Shown one piece after another: positions 22,645 through 34,663 of a DNA stretch of 64,000 bases. A model generated the notes under the pieces. The model ran no database searches, was not told the DNA's origin, and was given only the letters and a program-made list of their open reading frames with translations. This stretch comes from Sporopachydermia quercuum. Taxonomy: Eukaryota > Ascomycota > Sporopachydermiomycetes > Sporopachydermiales > Sporopachydermiaceae. Position 1 is the first letter of the stretch. The number at the start of each line of letters is the position of its first letter. The translations under genes were made by a program, and so were the position numbers. Location of the stretch: contig BCGN01000007.1 of the NCBI GenBank assembly GCA_001599295.1, forward strand, positions 1,167,791 through 1,231,790, given 5' to 3'.

Positions 22645-25366
22645 AGGACATGGCCTATTTACCTGCCTTTAAATGAGGATACTATTTTTAGAACTGATGA
22701 CTGCATGGGAGTAATAAATACTTCTGCTCTTCTCTATTCTCGGATGACTTATTGCATTCATTATATTCATTACATTCACTATATACAACTAGGCTTCTAG
22801 CTTTTCCACCAGCATACATAATATAATTTTATGATCTCCTATCTTATCTTATGTTTAATAATCATGATCGACTTCCTATTCGTAAGTTAATTATCATTAT
22901 ANCTATTAGAGAAATTACATGAGACAAGACAGTAAGAATAAATTAATAAAACTTGTAGGATTAAACCAGCAGACTTCTGAGGGCAGGAACATAATAATCA
23001 TATAGTAGAAANAGATCAAGCGATGATTGTAATAGAGTTGTAATTGCAGGAAGAGCTTTAATAGCTTCAACAACACAGAAACTCCTGGAATCAATTCCTA
23101 GAAGCAATCCCTGTTGACCTGAGTACTGAGCAGCTTTGGCAACGAAACGAGTGAAATCGTGAAACCAGAAACACCAGTGACATGCTCAATAAATGCTTAG
23201 ATGCTCAAATGCTTAAATTTGTACTGATAATATACAAATTTCCTATCTATCACCACCTCCCTGCACGTCTGAGAAAATTATGCGATGGCCATGATACAAG
23301 AAAAGATTANCAATTTTCGACAAAAGTTATGGTTCAATACATCATCTGTATACCTTGAGGACCAATATCTTGATAGACTGAAAGTACTGCTATTGAATTC
23401 GGTCAATGGTTGTGTCCTGAACATCAGGATTTAGCTTTTCAGTTCCAACCATTGTAGCTGCTTTCCTAGCATTTTGAAAGCTTTATCTTCTCTTTCGAAT
23501 GAATGAAAAATGTTCAAATAGTCCTTACTTGATAGGTTCCCGAGGTCATACTTTTTCAATCTCATTTTCAGTAGTCTGTATTAATCTGTACTATGAGTTT
23601 CTCAGTATCACCAAATGGACCAAGGAACTTAGCTGTGAACCAGCTAAGAAGCAGCAGGATTATAGGACTTGTATTCCAGTGAAAGAACAGTTCAGGCTCA
23701 ATTCTGGCTATTCTGATTAAGGATCTATTTTCAAAATCAAAACCACAACAGAAATAGAGATTAAAGGAATTACTTCTAATCATTTCTATCTGAGTTCCAA
23801 TAGAAGGAAGGATTGATAAAAAGAAACTAAACCTTTAAGGATAAAGGATACTCCGATTACTAGTGAGTTCATATTATTTCTCTTATGATGACTATAGTCC
23901 CAATAACTGTTATTGACTGAGACTGTTAATAATAAGTAACAGAATGAACGGAAAAGCAATAAAATCGAGTTCTTTGCAGTTTATGCGAAGTAACTTCAGC
24001 TGCAGTAGCTGCAGAGAGCATTCCAGAAAGTATGTTGCTGGTAAAATCAGTTCCGCTTTTGACAATAGAATCAAGTAAATATTGGTGTTGATTGGGTTCA
24101 TTGGATTGATTGGTGTGATTTGTAGCTGATCTTATCAATATATAAGGAGCTTTATATAACCCTTGATAGTTGTAGTAGTATTACTGGTACTTTGATATTG
24201 CATTGTCCATGCTCTCACTCAAATGATCCGATTCATCATTATGCCTGTTATTACGATTGTTAGAAGCTGAATCGTATTTATAGAAACAGAAGTTTAAAGA
24301 AATATTGATGAAATCATTACTACTGCTGTTGAAATAATCAATTTGATTGTTTAGCTATGATTTCTTAATATTCCTTTGCCTTCTATTTATTGGATCGACC
24401 ACCAAAAGATTGGAAACATTACAGAAAAGATTATCCAATGAAGAAGAGATTGGAGACCTAAAACAAAGGCGGAATAGGAAGGAATACGAATAATTGGGCT
24501 CTTGGAAACATTTCCACCTGATTGAGCAGCAGGATTATCTTGTGAATCGAAAGGGACGATCATATACAGACGGATATATCATTTAACTCCAGATTATTGT
24601 TCTAAAATGGTTAAAGAATCAACGATTGTATATTGAGTATGACTGAGTTTGGTACTTACATTAGTTGGCTTGTTGCTAGGATATCGATGATTTATTGCTG
24701 GGTTACATTATCGATTTGTTGATCTATGTTGATGGAGAGCTATCAATAACATGTATTAACAAGCACTATTAGTATTACCTATTGTTTCAACATTTATTAT
24801 AAATTCCATTGAACTGTAATAGTAATAATACATCGAAAAACAAGTTTTATTTATCTGCTCGGGTGTTTCTTTACTCAGTTGATTAATGCTGATGAAATGA
24901 AATAACACAGCAGAAAAGTAAATAACTGTCATGATGATTAAACAAACAAGTTTGTCTCGGTACAGATTATTCCTTTATTTCCAGTTTGATAGTTAGTATG
25001 ACAATTATGCTCTTTAACTGTTAAGCCATTTGCTCCTGAGTTCCACACTAGGTGAACTATTTGTTCACGATAGTAGGACTTCATATAATACGAGATGCAA
25101 GCGATAAAGTTGAGTATTCACATTCTATTCTCTTGATGTGGACTACGAGTGAAAGTTGGCACAGCGAATGCTATAGCAGAGCGCCCTATTAACCTTTGAT
25201 ACCCATTATAATGCTTGATGATTCCTTCGCCTGATGATGTCATCACTATACTAACAGAACTCTTCTATCCCTATTACATCCAATCAAACAGACTTCATCA
25301 CACTTCAACCATATTAAACATATCATATATCAACAGACACTCAGCAAACCTCTTCTACTCTGACTC
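22645..25366. other. Large convergent intergenic region TRZ1/VPS5
   Basis: 2.7 kb between two convergent genes, long for a region that needs no promoters. It contains the interrupted reading frame annotated at 23926-24535 and scattered undetermined bases. A TACTAAC on the minus strand (about 24,990) and one on the plus strand (about 25,249) have no matching donor. No other gene recognised. Confidence 0.5.
23926..24535 (-). pseudogene. Interrupted reading frame, unknown protein
   Basis: One minus-strand frame is open for about 60, 57 and 84 codons, split by only two stops (TAG at 24357-24355 and TAA at 24183-24181) and ending at 23926. In such AT-rich DNA stops should come every 15 or so codons. 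The translation is polar and looks protein-like (VVDPINRRQRNIKKS; HNDESDHLSESMDNAISKYQ; HQYLLDSIVKSGTDFTSNIL). I do not recognise the family. It may be a decaying gene, a gene whose introns lack the branch-site consensus, or chance. No ATG is placed to start it. Confidence 0.25.
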
Positions 25367-27340
25367 TTATTTACTGGTAATCGCCAAAGATAGATTCTGA
25401 CGATCATAGAACGTCTCCCACAACTCAATACTCTGTTTCTGACTCTCAATGCTGCTTTCTAAAAACGTTTCTACACAGTTTCTGAAATCTGCAACCTTTT
25501 CAATCTCAAACTTCACATCAAGCTCTTGTTTGATCTTCTTAGAGATATCATCAAATAGTACTTTAGCAGTCAGAACGTTTTTCTCTTCAACTACAATCTC
25601 ATCTTTCAGCATCTGGATTTTATCCTGTTGTGATTTCCCTTGACGTAATACTTTTTCCAAGTTATTTCTTTTCTTTATAAGTTCGCTTTCTTCCTTCTGG
25701 AAGTTCACGTAGTGTTTAACTCTCTGTTGGAATAAATGCCTTATAGATCCAATCATACGAATATATTCTTCAACAGTATTTCCCAACGTTAGCATATCCT
25801 GCATGTTGATACGTTCGTACAGTTCTTTGATTCTCATTTCTGTTTCAGCAAACCCAATAAGCAAATCAGAAAACTGTTTAGAAACCTCCAGCTCCGCTAA
25901 GGCAACGATGGGTTTAGAGAATTCTTCAATGACTGTAGCCAGTTCTTTTCTTTGGTTGCTTACCAGATCTAATCCCTTACTGAGACTTTTCAATTGAGTG
26001 TCCAGAGCGTCAATATAGTTCTTTTTGTTGATAAACCATTCGTCAGTCTCAACGAACTTGCCTGAGAATGAGAAGGCGCCTCCCAAAGAGCTTAGGAACC
26101 CACCGGAAGAGCTGGGCGTCTCTGATTCATTGATTGAGCCATCGTGCTTTGACGCACCACTACCAGTGACTTTTTCTCTCTCTTTAGCGTCTTGAGAGAA
26201 CTTTTCCGATTGCAAGAACATTGCCACATCCTGGTCGTTGCAGAGGACAGGGCTTCTTACTATTCTATTGAGCATTGATTCTAAGGCTAATCGACGAGCC
26301 TCGACAAAGTTCTCATCAAATCTACCGTAGGCTTGTTTTTCTGGTGGAGGGGGGATAATTACGCCAGGGTGGTTGTTTTCTAGCTGGTGATAGATCCACC
26401 GGAAGTCACGGTAACGACGTGTTACTGTTGTATCTGGTTGTTCAAATGTTGCAGAGTCTGTTCTGGTGCGTACAGTATAGACAGTATGGGCAGAAGTTAG
26501 GTCCCCTACTTTGATAGGATCTCCTACCGTGATTTCGAAATGGACTTTAGGTGCTGGTGGCGTAGACGATTCTATGTTTGGGTTTCCACTGCCAGAGGAC
26601 GTGGCTTCTGTATACGGTGCTTTAGAAGGGTAAGCTGAAGAGGCGGTATCACCAGCGGCGCCAGTAGAAACGCCCGTATTGCTGATATCAGATTCTCTAG
26701 CGGCACCAGGAACTGAAGGATCGTCACTAGTAGTATTGTCATTGGTGTTTTCTCTTGAAGAATCAACTAAACTGGCAGTAGAAGCATCAGTGATAGCTGC
26801 CAGATGCGCCAATGGATCGGAGTCTTCGGTAACGTCTTCGAATTCTGCTTGGGTCACAATTTTCTTTAAATGCGACGTTTTCTTGTTTCTTTGAGCTCTG
26901 TAGCTGGCACGGGGTTTCCCAGTCAAAGCTTTAGAGCCTTTGCTAGGAGATGGGTTTGAATGCTTGGCAGCAGCAAACGGTTTTATAGCAGGCTTAGGCT
27001 TAGCTTCGTCTAGTATCGAAAGCTCGGCGTGAGAAGCAGTAGCGGATATTCCTGTTGAACCCGGATGAGTAGACCCGCTGTGTTCCGAACTGGTTGCAAA
27101 AGATGCAATAGGAAACGTTTCCGACCCGTCTTTTTTGCTTGTAAAGCTGTTTGAGTATGGATCGTCGCCTGAGCCCGCAAAGAAAGGAGTCCCTAATTCT
27201 TCGCCAGTAGGTCCAGATATGCTTGTAGCTTTCAGAGATGACGATAGAATGTCTGTACTGTCGGAAGCAAATCCAAACGTGTTGCTTGAAGTTGAGATGG
27301 CATCTCCCCAGTGGCTGCCACTTAGATCGTCATCAGCCAT
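25367..27340 (-). CDS. VPS5: Retromer sorting nexin Vps5 (PX-BAR)
   Basis: SNX-BAR subunit of retromer, which with Vps17 tubulates endosomes for return of Vps10 to the Golgi. It has 657 aa against 675 in S. cerevisiae. The start at 27340 is MADDDLSGSHWGD. The first ~260 residues are a disordered Ser/Thr/Ala-rich region with a basic patch. The PX domain (about 266-385) has RRYRDFRWIYHQLENNHPG and the proline turn VIIPPPPEKQAYGRF, the phosphoinositide-binding region. The C-terminal BAR coiled coil runs from about 430 to 650. It stands where S. cerevisiae has the ohnologues YOR069W (VPS5) and YKR078W; a single copy fits a lineage that did not undergo genome duplication. It lies head-to-head with ALG8. 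Confidence 0.95.
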   Translation of the reverse strand: MADDDLSGSHWGDAISTSSNTFGFASDSTDILSSSLKATSISGPTGEELGTPFFAGSGDDPYSNSFTSKKDGSETFPIASFATSSEHSGSTHPGSTGISATASHAELSILDEAKPKPAIKPFAAAKHSNPSPSKGSKALTGKPRASYRAQRNKKTSHLKKIVTQAEFEDVTEDSDPLAHLAAITDASTASLVDSSRENTNDNTTSDDPSVPGAARESDISNTGVSTGAAGDTASSAYPSKAPYTEATSSGSGNPNIESSTPPAPKVHFEITVGDPIKVGDLTSAHTVYTVRTRTDSATFEQPDTTVTRRYRDFRWIYHQLENNHPGVIIPPPPEKQAYGRFDENFVEARRLALESMLNRIVRSPVLCNDQDVAMFLQSEKFSQDAKEREKVTGSGASKHDGSINESETPSSSGGFLSSLGGAFSFSGKFVETDEWFINKKNYIDALDTQLKSLSKGLDLVSNQRKELATVIEEFSKPIVALAELEVSKQFSDLLIGFAETEMRIKELYERINMQDMLTLGNTVEEYIRMIGSIRHLFQQRVKHYVNFQKEESELIKKRNNLEKVLRQGKSQQDKIQMLKDEIVVEEKNVLTAKVLFDDISKKIKQELDVKFEIEKVADFRNCVETFLESSIESQKQSIELWETFYDRQNLSLAITSK

Positions 27341-28547
27341 TGTGTCTAAGTTATTGGTATGCTGGTGTAGTATGTATAAATCTGAAAAATGTATCCAAAA
27401 AGCCAGAAATCAAATATCTGTACTGCGTTTTAGTGGTTTCACCTGTANCCCGCCGTTTTCTCCTATGAGTTTCTAAGTCGTGCTAGAACTCGATATATTG
27501 AAAGTAATCCTTGTTGCTATACATATACTCGCCGATANGCAAATAACTNGAAACAGTTAGAGGTCTCAGTTGATGAAAACAGTTTGAATCTGCTCAGTTC
27601 ATGCTACCCTTTTGAAATTGTGTTGATGTGCATAAAAACAATGTAGCAGGCCTACAACAGCTGGACTTGAACATACAAATTGGAGTTTTATTGATAGATG
27701 TAAAGAACGGTGGATTAGCACAATATAACTTGGTGATTCGATAATGACAGACCCACAAGCTGGGGTCTTTGGGGCACAATAAGAGAATTCGTTACAAGTA
27801 GGGAAATTTAGGGGCACGTATGGGGTGTTTGGATGTTCCGGTCCCCGAAATAGAGGTTTAATATTACGTAATAAATTACGGAGAAGAAAAGGGGGTGATG
27901 GAAGATCTATGANTATATTCGGAGATGATGGAGGATGAGTGAATTTCGGGAAACGATCGGTAGAGGTAGAGAAGATCCATCGACTTGTAGAAATAAGAGG
28001 ATTCTTCAGGAATTGAGCTGGAAGAAACTTAGAAAAGTTTCANCTCCTAGTAGGTATAACTTTGATACTCATGAATATATCGTTCTATCAGGTTATCAAA
28101 TATTACATCAATGACAATTGAGGAAGCTTCACATGGGTAATAATGCACATTTCTCACCTTTCTGAATATGGTAAAGCAGTCATATGAACCGCAGAATCAA
28201 TACTAATTTATCATTAATTTAACATAAAAACTCATTTATAACAAGATAGACCAAACTAACTCTATAATCGCCTTTTTTGCCTTTCTTTCCTTCGCAGCTA
28301 TTTCGGTTTTTATCATCATCCTTCTAACTTTCTCCTGTACATGAATCTGCATTTCCATTCACTCGCATCAACTCGCAGTATATTGCATATATATTGCATA
28401 TTTTTCCCAACTATATTTCGCTATACTTATTCTCATTTATTATCACCTCAATTGTCTCGGAACTATCAACTATATAAATAGTCAACAACTAAAGCAACCA
28501 CCAGCTAGTAAATCAATACTTCTACACTCGAATAACTTAATATTACA
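27341..28547. promoter_or_regulatory. Divergent region VPS5/ALG8, possible 5' UTR intron of VPS5
   Basis: 1.2 kb. On the minus strand a GTATGT donor (27676-27671), a CTCTAAC branch site (27562-27556) and an NAG acceptor (ending 27547; one base undetermined) would define a 130-nt intron, 207 nt upstream of the VPS5 ATG. No ATG-initiated frame upstream fits, so it would be a leader intron. Spacing branch-to-acceptor (9 nt) fits the confirmed introns in this window. Confidence 0.35.
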
Positions 28548-30440
28548 ATGGGGAAAACACGAAAACCTGAAATATCTAGTCATGAAACTGCTCCTACCAT
28601 CAGAATCAGCGATGTCGTGTCGTCAACACCAACACCAACACCAAAATCAAAACCATCACTAACACCAGCATCCTCAACATCTTCTACCTCGATAAAAACG
28701 CCCACCAGCTCAACGTTTCTGAAAAGAAACTTTTCCTTACTGCATGTATTTATCAGCTCAACGATATTGAAGATTCTTCTCTTCCCAGCCTATTTCTCAA
28801 CAGATTTCGAAGTCCATCGTAACTGGCTAGCAATCACTCATAACCTGCCTATGAACCAATGGTACACAGAAAATACATCGAAATGGACGTTGGACTATCC
28901 ACCTTTTTTTGCATATTTTGAGTGGTTTTTATCACAGTTTGTTCCAAAGGATGTTATCAATGATGGTGCTTTAGATATACTACCAGAAGGTAAATTCAGT
29001 TGGAAAACTGTTTACTTCCAAAGAACAACAGTAATCATATCAGAACTAATGCTATACTGGTCTCTACAATATTTCATTGACTCGTCTAAAGGAAACACTG
29101 TTAGTAGCACTATTGAGAAAATAAGGAACTTTGCAACTGCTGTCACTATTTACTTAAGTCCTGGTTTTCTGATCATTGATCATATACATTTCCAGTATAA
29201 TGGCTTTCTTTACGGTATACTAATATTTTCAATCACTGCTATGAGAAATGAAAGGTATCTTCTTGGGGGAGCTTTATTTGCTGTTTTGCTTTGCTTTAAG
29301 CACATATATCTTTATTTAGCCCCAGCCTATTTTGCTTTCTTGCTACGGGTTTATTGTTTGAACTGGGAGAACATTGTTAAGGTATTCAAGAGAGATGGTA
29401 AAACTAAGGTACCCAATGCATTTCAGATAATCAACTGGTGGAATTCTATTAAACTTGCTGTAACAATCATAGCTATATTTTCTATTGCATTTGGTCCTTT
29501 TGTTTACTTTGGACAGCTCCAACAAGTCATTTCTCGTCTATTCCCGTTCTCAAGAGGTTTGAATCATGCATATTGGGCTCCAAACATCTGGGCCCAATAC
29601 ACTTTCACTGATAAGGTGTTATCAATGGTTTTACCAAAGTTNCATTTGAATATTTTCCTCAATCCATCAGTCAAACAGGATTTGTTATCATCTGCAGCGG
29701 ATGCAAGTAGAATAGTAACAGAAGGAGTCAATTCTAACAATACTATTGAGTATATAATAGGAGCAGCCTCAGGAACAAGAGGATTAATAGGTGATGTTAA
29801 ATTCTCAGTGCTCCGCGATGTGACTCCAAGTACTTGTTTCCTTTTGACGTTATTTTATCAAATACTAGCGTTGGTACCATTGTTTATCCAGCCGAACTTC
29901 TATAGATTTGTGGCTTCTTTGACCCTATGCGGATTTGCTTCTTTTTTGTTTGGTTGGCACGTTCATGAGAAGGCTATTCTGCTTATAATAATTCCTTATT
30001 CGTTAATAGTGTCTATGGATAAAAGACTGTTGTATTCCACATATGTTCCACTAACAGTTGCAGGTATCATCTCACTGTTTCCTTTGATAATAACCAAACG
30101 CGAAACGCTATTGATTATTNTTTATTCTTTAGTGTGGTTTCTCATATCCTTTGGTTCATTACAGGAGACTGTCAGATCCTCCAGCTCATCATTAAGAAGG
30201 ATATTCTTGCTGGATCGTACTTTTACATTGTATTTACTAGGATTTATACCATTGGTGTTGAACTGGACTCTGTCGTTAGTACAATCTCTTACAACTGGCA
30301 CCAGATTTGCTAAATATGAGTTTTTAGGCCTTATGGTGTTTAGTCTATACTGTTCATTTGGAGTTGTNAGTAGTTGGTTTGGTGTATCCTGGATGTATTT
30401 CTTTGACGAGGACTTATGGGTTGATGCAGCTGATGAATAA
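28548..30440 (+). CDS. ALG8: ER alpha-1,3-glucosyltransferase Alg8
   Basis: Adds the second glucose to the lipid-linked oligosaccharide in the ER lumen before N-glycosylation. It has 630 aa (577 in S. cerevisiae) and is polytopic. After a Ser/Thr/Pro-rich N-terminus the luminal loop of the ALG6/ALG8 family is clear: [20 protein letters not shown], then [18 protein letters not shown], with the acidic residue expected for a dolichol-phosphate-glucose transferase. [49 protein letters not shown] and [20 protein letters not shown] are further family motifs. Three single undetermined bases do not break the frame. The alternative, ALG6, is less likely because the gene stands between VPS5 and CYT1, as YOR067C does. 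It converges on CYT1. Confidence 0.95.
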   Translation: MGKTRKPEISSHETAPTIRISDVVSSTPTPTPKSKPSLTPASSTSSTSIKTPTSSTFLKRNFSLLHVFISSTILKILLFPAYFSTDFEVHRNWLAITHNLPMNQWYTENTSKWTLDYPPFFAYFEWFLSQFVPKDVINDGALDILPEGKFSWKTVYFQRTTVIISELMLYWSLQYFIDSSKGNTVSSTIEKIRNFATAVTIYLSPGFLIIDHIHFQYNGFLYGILIFSITAMRNERYLLGGALFAVLLCFKHIYLYLAPAYFAFLLRVYCLNWENIVKVFKRDGKTKVPNAFQIINWWNSIKLAVTIIAIFSIAFGPFVYFGQLQQVISRLFPFSRGLNHAYWAPNIWAQYTFTDKVLSMVLPKXHLNIFLNPSVKQDLLSSAADASRIVTEGVNSNNTIEYIIGAASGTRGLIGDVKFSVLRDVTPSTCFLLTLFYQILALVPLFIQPNFYRFVASLTLCGFASFLFGWHVHEKAILLIIIPYSLIVSMDKRLLYSTYVPLTVAGIISLFPLIITKRETLLIIXYSLVWFLISFGSLQETVRSSSSSLRRIFLLDRTFTLYLLGFIPLVLNWTLSLVQSLTTGTRFAKYEFLGLMVFSLYCSFGVXSSWFGVSWMYFFDEDLWVDAADE

Positions 30441-31251
30441 ACAGAGGAGAGGCAGTATATATTATGGCGATAGTATGATAGATGAACTAGATATATAATA
30501 AATGGTTAACAGAAGACAATGACGAAGCACACGTAGATACAATTACTGACAATGGNAATCAATGTAGAAAGCCCAATATATTTGCTGTGGGCTAACAATA
30601 ATTGCAATCAACATAACTAGCACATCTACTCCTATGGAACATAAATAGCGTAATATAGCCAAATGTTTTATTCAATCAAAATATTAACCTTTAATGCAAT
30701 AAACAAACAAATAATGAAACAAGCAGTGTTTCTATGTTGATTAGACACTCAACAAATATTCAGTCTCCCAGCCATATAAACGATGCCATCAGCGAGAATA
30801 TCAACATAAATGCAAAACAGAAACCATCAAAAATTGACAAGAAATGACAAAATCCAAATCAGTACCAAGAATGGATTTATGATAATTAATGCAACATTAA
30901 CCATCATACAGAAGTTCTGACATTAATTCAGCACATTAATTCTTCGAATTATTAATTATTGCCATTCTTATCCTAACATCAACTACCAATAACATAGACA
31001 CACTAGTAAATGAGTTTCATCATATATATATTCAAATTACTTGGTTATTTGCTTTGTTTATAAAGAATAATAATAAAATAAACTAAATTCAAAGAATAAG
31101 TAGAGGGGGATCAATAGGTCCAGATAGTAAGGCCCCAAATATAAAAGATGAAGAATGAAGTTTCTCCTTAGGTCACTTTCATAATCAAACCCTATCAAAT
31201 TCTCAATCCTCAATTCGTTTCGTTTTCTCTATTTCATTCATTCTCTATTCT
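30441..31251. other. Tail-to-tail intergenic ALG8/CYT1
   Basis: 810 bp, very AT-rich, between two convergent genes. Nothing beyond 3' ends seen. Confidence 0.6.
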
Positions 31252-33053
31252 TTAGTTCTTAGGAGGATTATAAAAGATCTTTCTAGTCTTTATTGGGGCC
31301 CACTTCCACTTCTTGACAGCAACACTAAGACCATAGAGAACAGTTAAGACAATCAATACTTTTATACCTGCTCTCTTTCTATCGTCATGTTCTGGTTCAG
31401 CTGCCCAGTTTAAGAATGTGGTAACATCCTTTGCCATTTGAGAAGTAGTAGCAGGTGTGCCATCTTCGTACTCAACTAAACCATCAAATAACACTCTTCC
31501 CATCGCAATTGATCCACCAGGGAAGTAAGGGTTATAGTTGGATCCTGGGGGTAATTGGATACCAGCTGGTGGGTCTTCAGGATAACCAGTTAATAAGGAA
31601 AAGATATAATCACATGCACCATGACGAGCTTTAACGATAAGGGATAAATCTGGTGGGAGAGCACCTTGGTTTGCAGCTCTAGCAGCTTCTTCATTAGGAT
31701 AAGGTCCTGGAATGTAATCAGACAGCTTACCAGGTCTCTTATTGATGTTACCTTCATCATCAGGATCATCGTCATATTCGAATTCTTCGGCCATGGCACG
31801 AACTTCAGCGTTAGTGTGGGAAACACCAACCAAAGTTCTCCAGGCGACTCTGTCTAACGAATGACAAGCAGCACAGACCTCTCGGTAGACTTGATATCCT
31901 CTTCTGATTGATGCATGGTCAAAGGATTCAAGCATACCGTTGTGAGGCCAGTCGTAGCTAGGAGGATGCAATCCGTGTTCAGCAGCTGTCATGGCATCAG
32001 CTCTGTTTTCCATGGCAGTGAGATAGTAGTAGTAAGAGGTTAAACCAGTTAATGCAACACCTGTTCCTACCATCTTTTTGGAGAGCTTTGATGCTTCAGC
32101 GGCATTTTTGGCGCTGGTTGAGAAGGCTCGCTTTGTAATGTTAGTATAATCAAAAAATATAATATTTCATTACTGTTCTTTTAAGCATGAGCAAGGTATT
32201 AGTAGGTAGCGTATATGTAGTGCTGAATGAATGAGAACTGTTGCTGAAAGGGTTTTGTGAATTGATAAAATCCATATACATTGCTGTAAAAGTGTTTTTA
32301 TAATTTTTTGTCTTTGTAGGGTATAGTTATCTGACATAATTACATTCATATTCGGCATAGAGGTATCATAGGTATCCAGGATGTTTATTCAGTCGAATTA
32401 AATCCACCGAAAATGTACCAAATAGAAAAAAGAAATAATGATGCCGTAGAAGAAAACCATAATGCATTTATCGAATTCAGTGATGTTCTCCATATACTAC
32501 ATTTGTTGATGTATCGGTTTGACGCACTAATTAGCACATGGGCAGTATCAATTCTTTAAGTACCTCTGTCATTCTATCATTCTGTCATTCTGTCAAATCT
32601 CGTCCCTGGTTACTTTGAAAGACTTTTTTTTATAATTGATTCAATTATAAACGTAATAAATCATTGAGCATTACAGTTGGATCATTACAATTCACCTTAT
32701 TACATTTCTAAGCCTTCCAATCATCATTTCATCTTTCAAACACTGTAGTAATCATTACTGCCCATAACTGTGTATATCATAAAATATTCTCAACAATTCG
32801 AATTTCCAAAGAACAACGCTTGCTGAAATAATTCCCCTTTGAATGCCATTATATTCTGGCTTGCTCATCGTCCTTGCTGACAGTCAAACACCAATCGTCA
32901 ATACATTTGTCTACCATCCTCAACCACAGACTCATTACCTATCCTTTTTCACAGTTCTACCACACCGCTACTACGCTCCACAATGCACCTTCTTATTGAA
33001 CAACAATTACTTACTGATGAAGCCTTCAAAGCAGAAAAAGTATTCTTGAACAT
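31252..33053 (-). CDS. CYT1: Cytochrome c1 of respiratory complex III, two exons
   Basis: Haem subunit of the bc1 complex in the mitochondrial inner membrane; passes electrons to cytochrome c. Exon 1 is 33053-33015 (MFKNTFSALKASS) and exon 2 is 32130-31252; 305 aa in total (309 in S. cerevisiae). The 884-nt intron has donor GTAAGT (33014), branch TACTAAC (32146-32140) and the unusual acceptor AAG (32131). The join gives a classical presequence, ALKASSRAFSTSAKNAA, then a hydrophobic sorting signal. The haem motif CAACH is at 99-103, followed by SLDRVAWRTLVGVSHTN; PPGSNYNPYFPGGSIAMGR holds the axial methionine; one C-terminal membrane helix follows. The gene is YOR065W in S. cerevisiae, without an intron as I recall. 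Confidence 0.96.
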
Positions 33054-34663
33054 AATGCCTATTCTATCACTTCACTTAACAAATCCAGTACCAAGCCCAA
33101 AGGAAGAAAGTAAAGCAATCTCGAAATCGATTCTACTCTATGCAATGAATAGAAAGAAAACAAGAATGAAATAATGTAATGTAACAAAGTTGAGTACGAG
33201 GGAAGTGTCGTGGTGTAGATACCATAAACATATAATATATTTCAGTAAATCGAATAAGAAAGAAACAGGTTTGATTGGAATGGAATGAATGAATGAAAGA
33301 TCCAATAGTAAAAGCTTTCGTTTCGTTTCCGAGAATGAAAAATGGAAACAGACGAACCACAGGGTATTGATTGATATAGATAATAAGGAGACTAGGGTGT
33401 TACGAGTGTACTTAACTAAATGGGTAGGGTGTATTAGTTCGGTATGGATGAGAGACTTGGGGTGTTCTAAAGACAGAGGACAAGAAAGGGAATCTCTGGG
33501 GAAAAAAGGATGATGGGGTAGAACGAGGTTACCATAAACTGTTGGGAATTTGAGATAAACTGATAGCACATTTAATTTCTTTACTGGGAATTAAATTAAT
33601 AGAAAAATTGGTTAAAACGCACTTAGAAAGAAAAAATAAAAGGAACCAAATGCAAGGACCAAATGTCTTATAACCCATGGTCTTTGATTCAGTCTTTAGC
33701 TCGAATTGATTATACTAACTCCATCCCATTGGTGAATAAATACATTGTAGAATACCCTGGGTTCCGTACACAAGTTTGTACGAGCACAAACGGCCATTGC
33801 GAACATTTCAGATTCCTCTGATTGGTCCTGTTACTAGGAGTAATCATAGTTGTCAGACCACATGCTAATATCTTTTGAGAACCCCCCAGTGATCACATCA
33901 ACATCACTTTTTCTGAGGTGAAAAAAAGAGGGATATAGAGAGTTATTGCTTACGTAAACACACATTACATCTCTGTCCGCCTCTACATTCATCAATTTCT
34001 GTAGAAAGTATTTAAAGTTTGGAATTTCATTTATTTTGTCCGGTATTGAGGGAGATTTGTCAGGAAAAGTATTAACATGTACGTAGAATATTAGACATTC
34101 CCATCCAAAAAAAAAAATTAAAGTCAGCCACAAATCTAAATGTTTATCACCCTAATTAATTACACTAAGACACTTTTATATTTTGGCGGCAAACAGCAAA
34201 ACTGAAAAGATGGCTATGGAAAGGAGAATCGTACATACGAGTTAACTTCTTATACATATTTTTATGACTTGATATATGCTATTCAGAAGATTTGTATATC
34301 AGTTCTTCGAACTGAAAGTGGGTTTTGTTTTATTCTCAGTATTGTCCTATAAGCAACTCAGATATATATCTTCACTACATGAAAAGTATTTGGATAGTGC
34401 AGCTACTTCATTGACACGTCTTGTATGCAGTAGTTATATGTCATTCAGATGAAATTCACTCTTGATTGTCAATATTAACATATACATTACAAGTCGAAAC
34501 TGCTAATATTTTGACACCACCAATATCACACAGTGAAAAGAATCTAGAAGAAAGATTAGCTATCTTACCAGCATTGACAGAAGGAAGAGATAGTTGGTTT
34601 AGTATAGCTAGTTAGTATTGAAAGAACATGAGTTTGATTTGATTGAATTTCATCGAAAGAAAT
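33054..34663. other. Divergent region CYT1/YNG1-like
   Basis: 1.6 kb holding both promoters. A minus-strand frame 34133-33834 (no ATG; ends DVDVITGGFSKDISMW...) looks protein-like and is preceded by about 150 nt without any AG, but I could not place a donor or homologue. Copies of CCAAT occur on both strands near 33,275-33,305, which could serve the Hap2/3/4 complex at CYT1; this is inference only. Confidence 0.4.

Noticed and set aside
32080-32190. Alternative CYT1 first exon (ATG-CTT-AAA-AGA-ACA) just upstream of the acceptor
   Set aside because: It would need a 43-nt intron with a GTAATG donor, shorter than any other here and with the conserved donor G missing. The GTAAGT exon at 33053-33015 fits phase, presequence and consensus.
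33138-33569. 143-codon minus-strand ORF upstream of CYT1
   Set aside because: No ATG at a sensible place, no homology, His/Leu/Phe-rich as expected from AT-rich promoter DNA.
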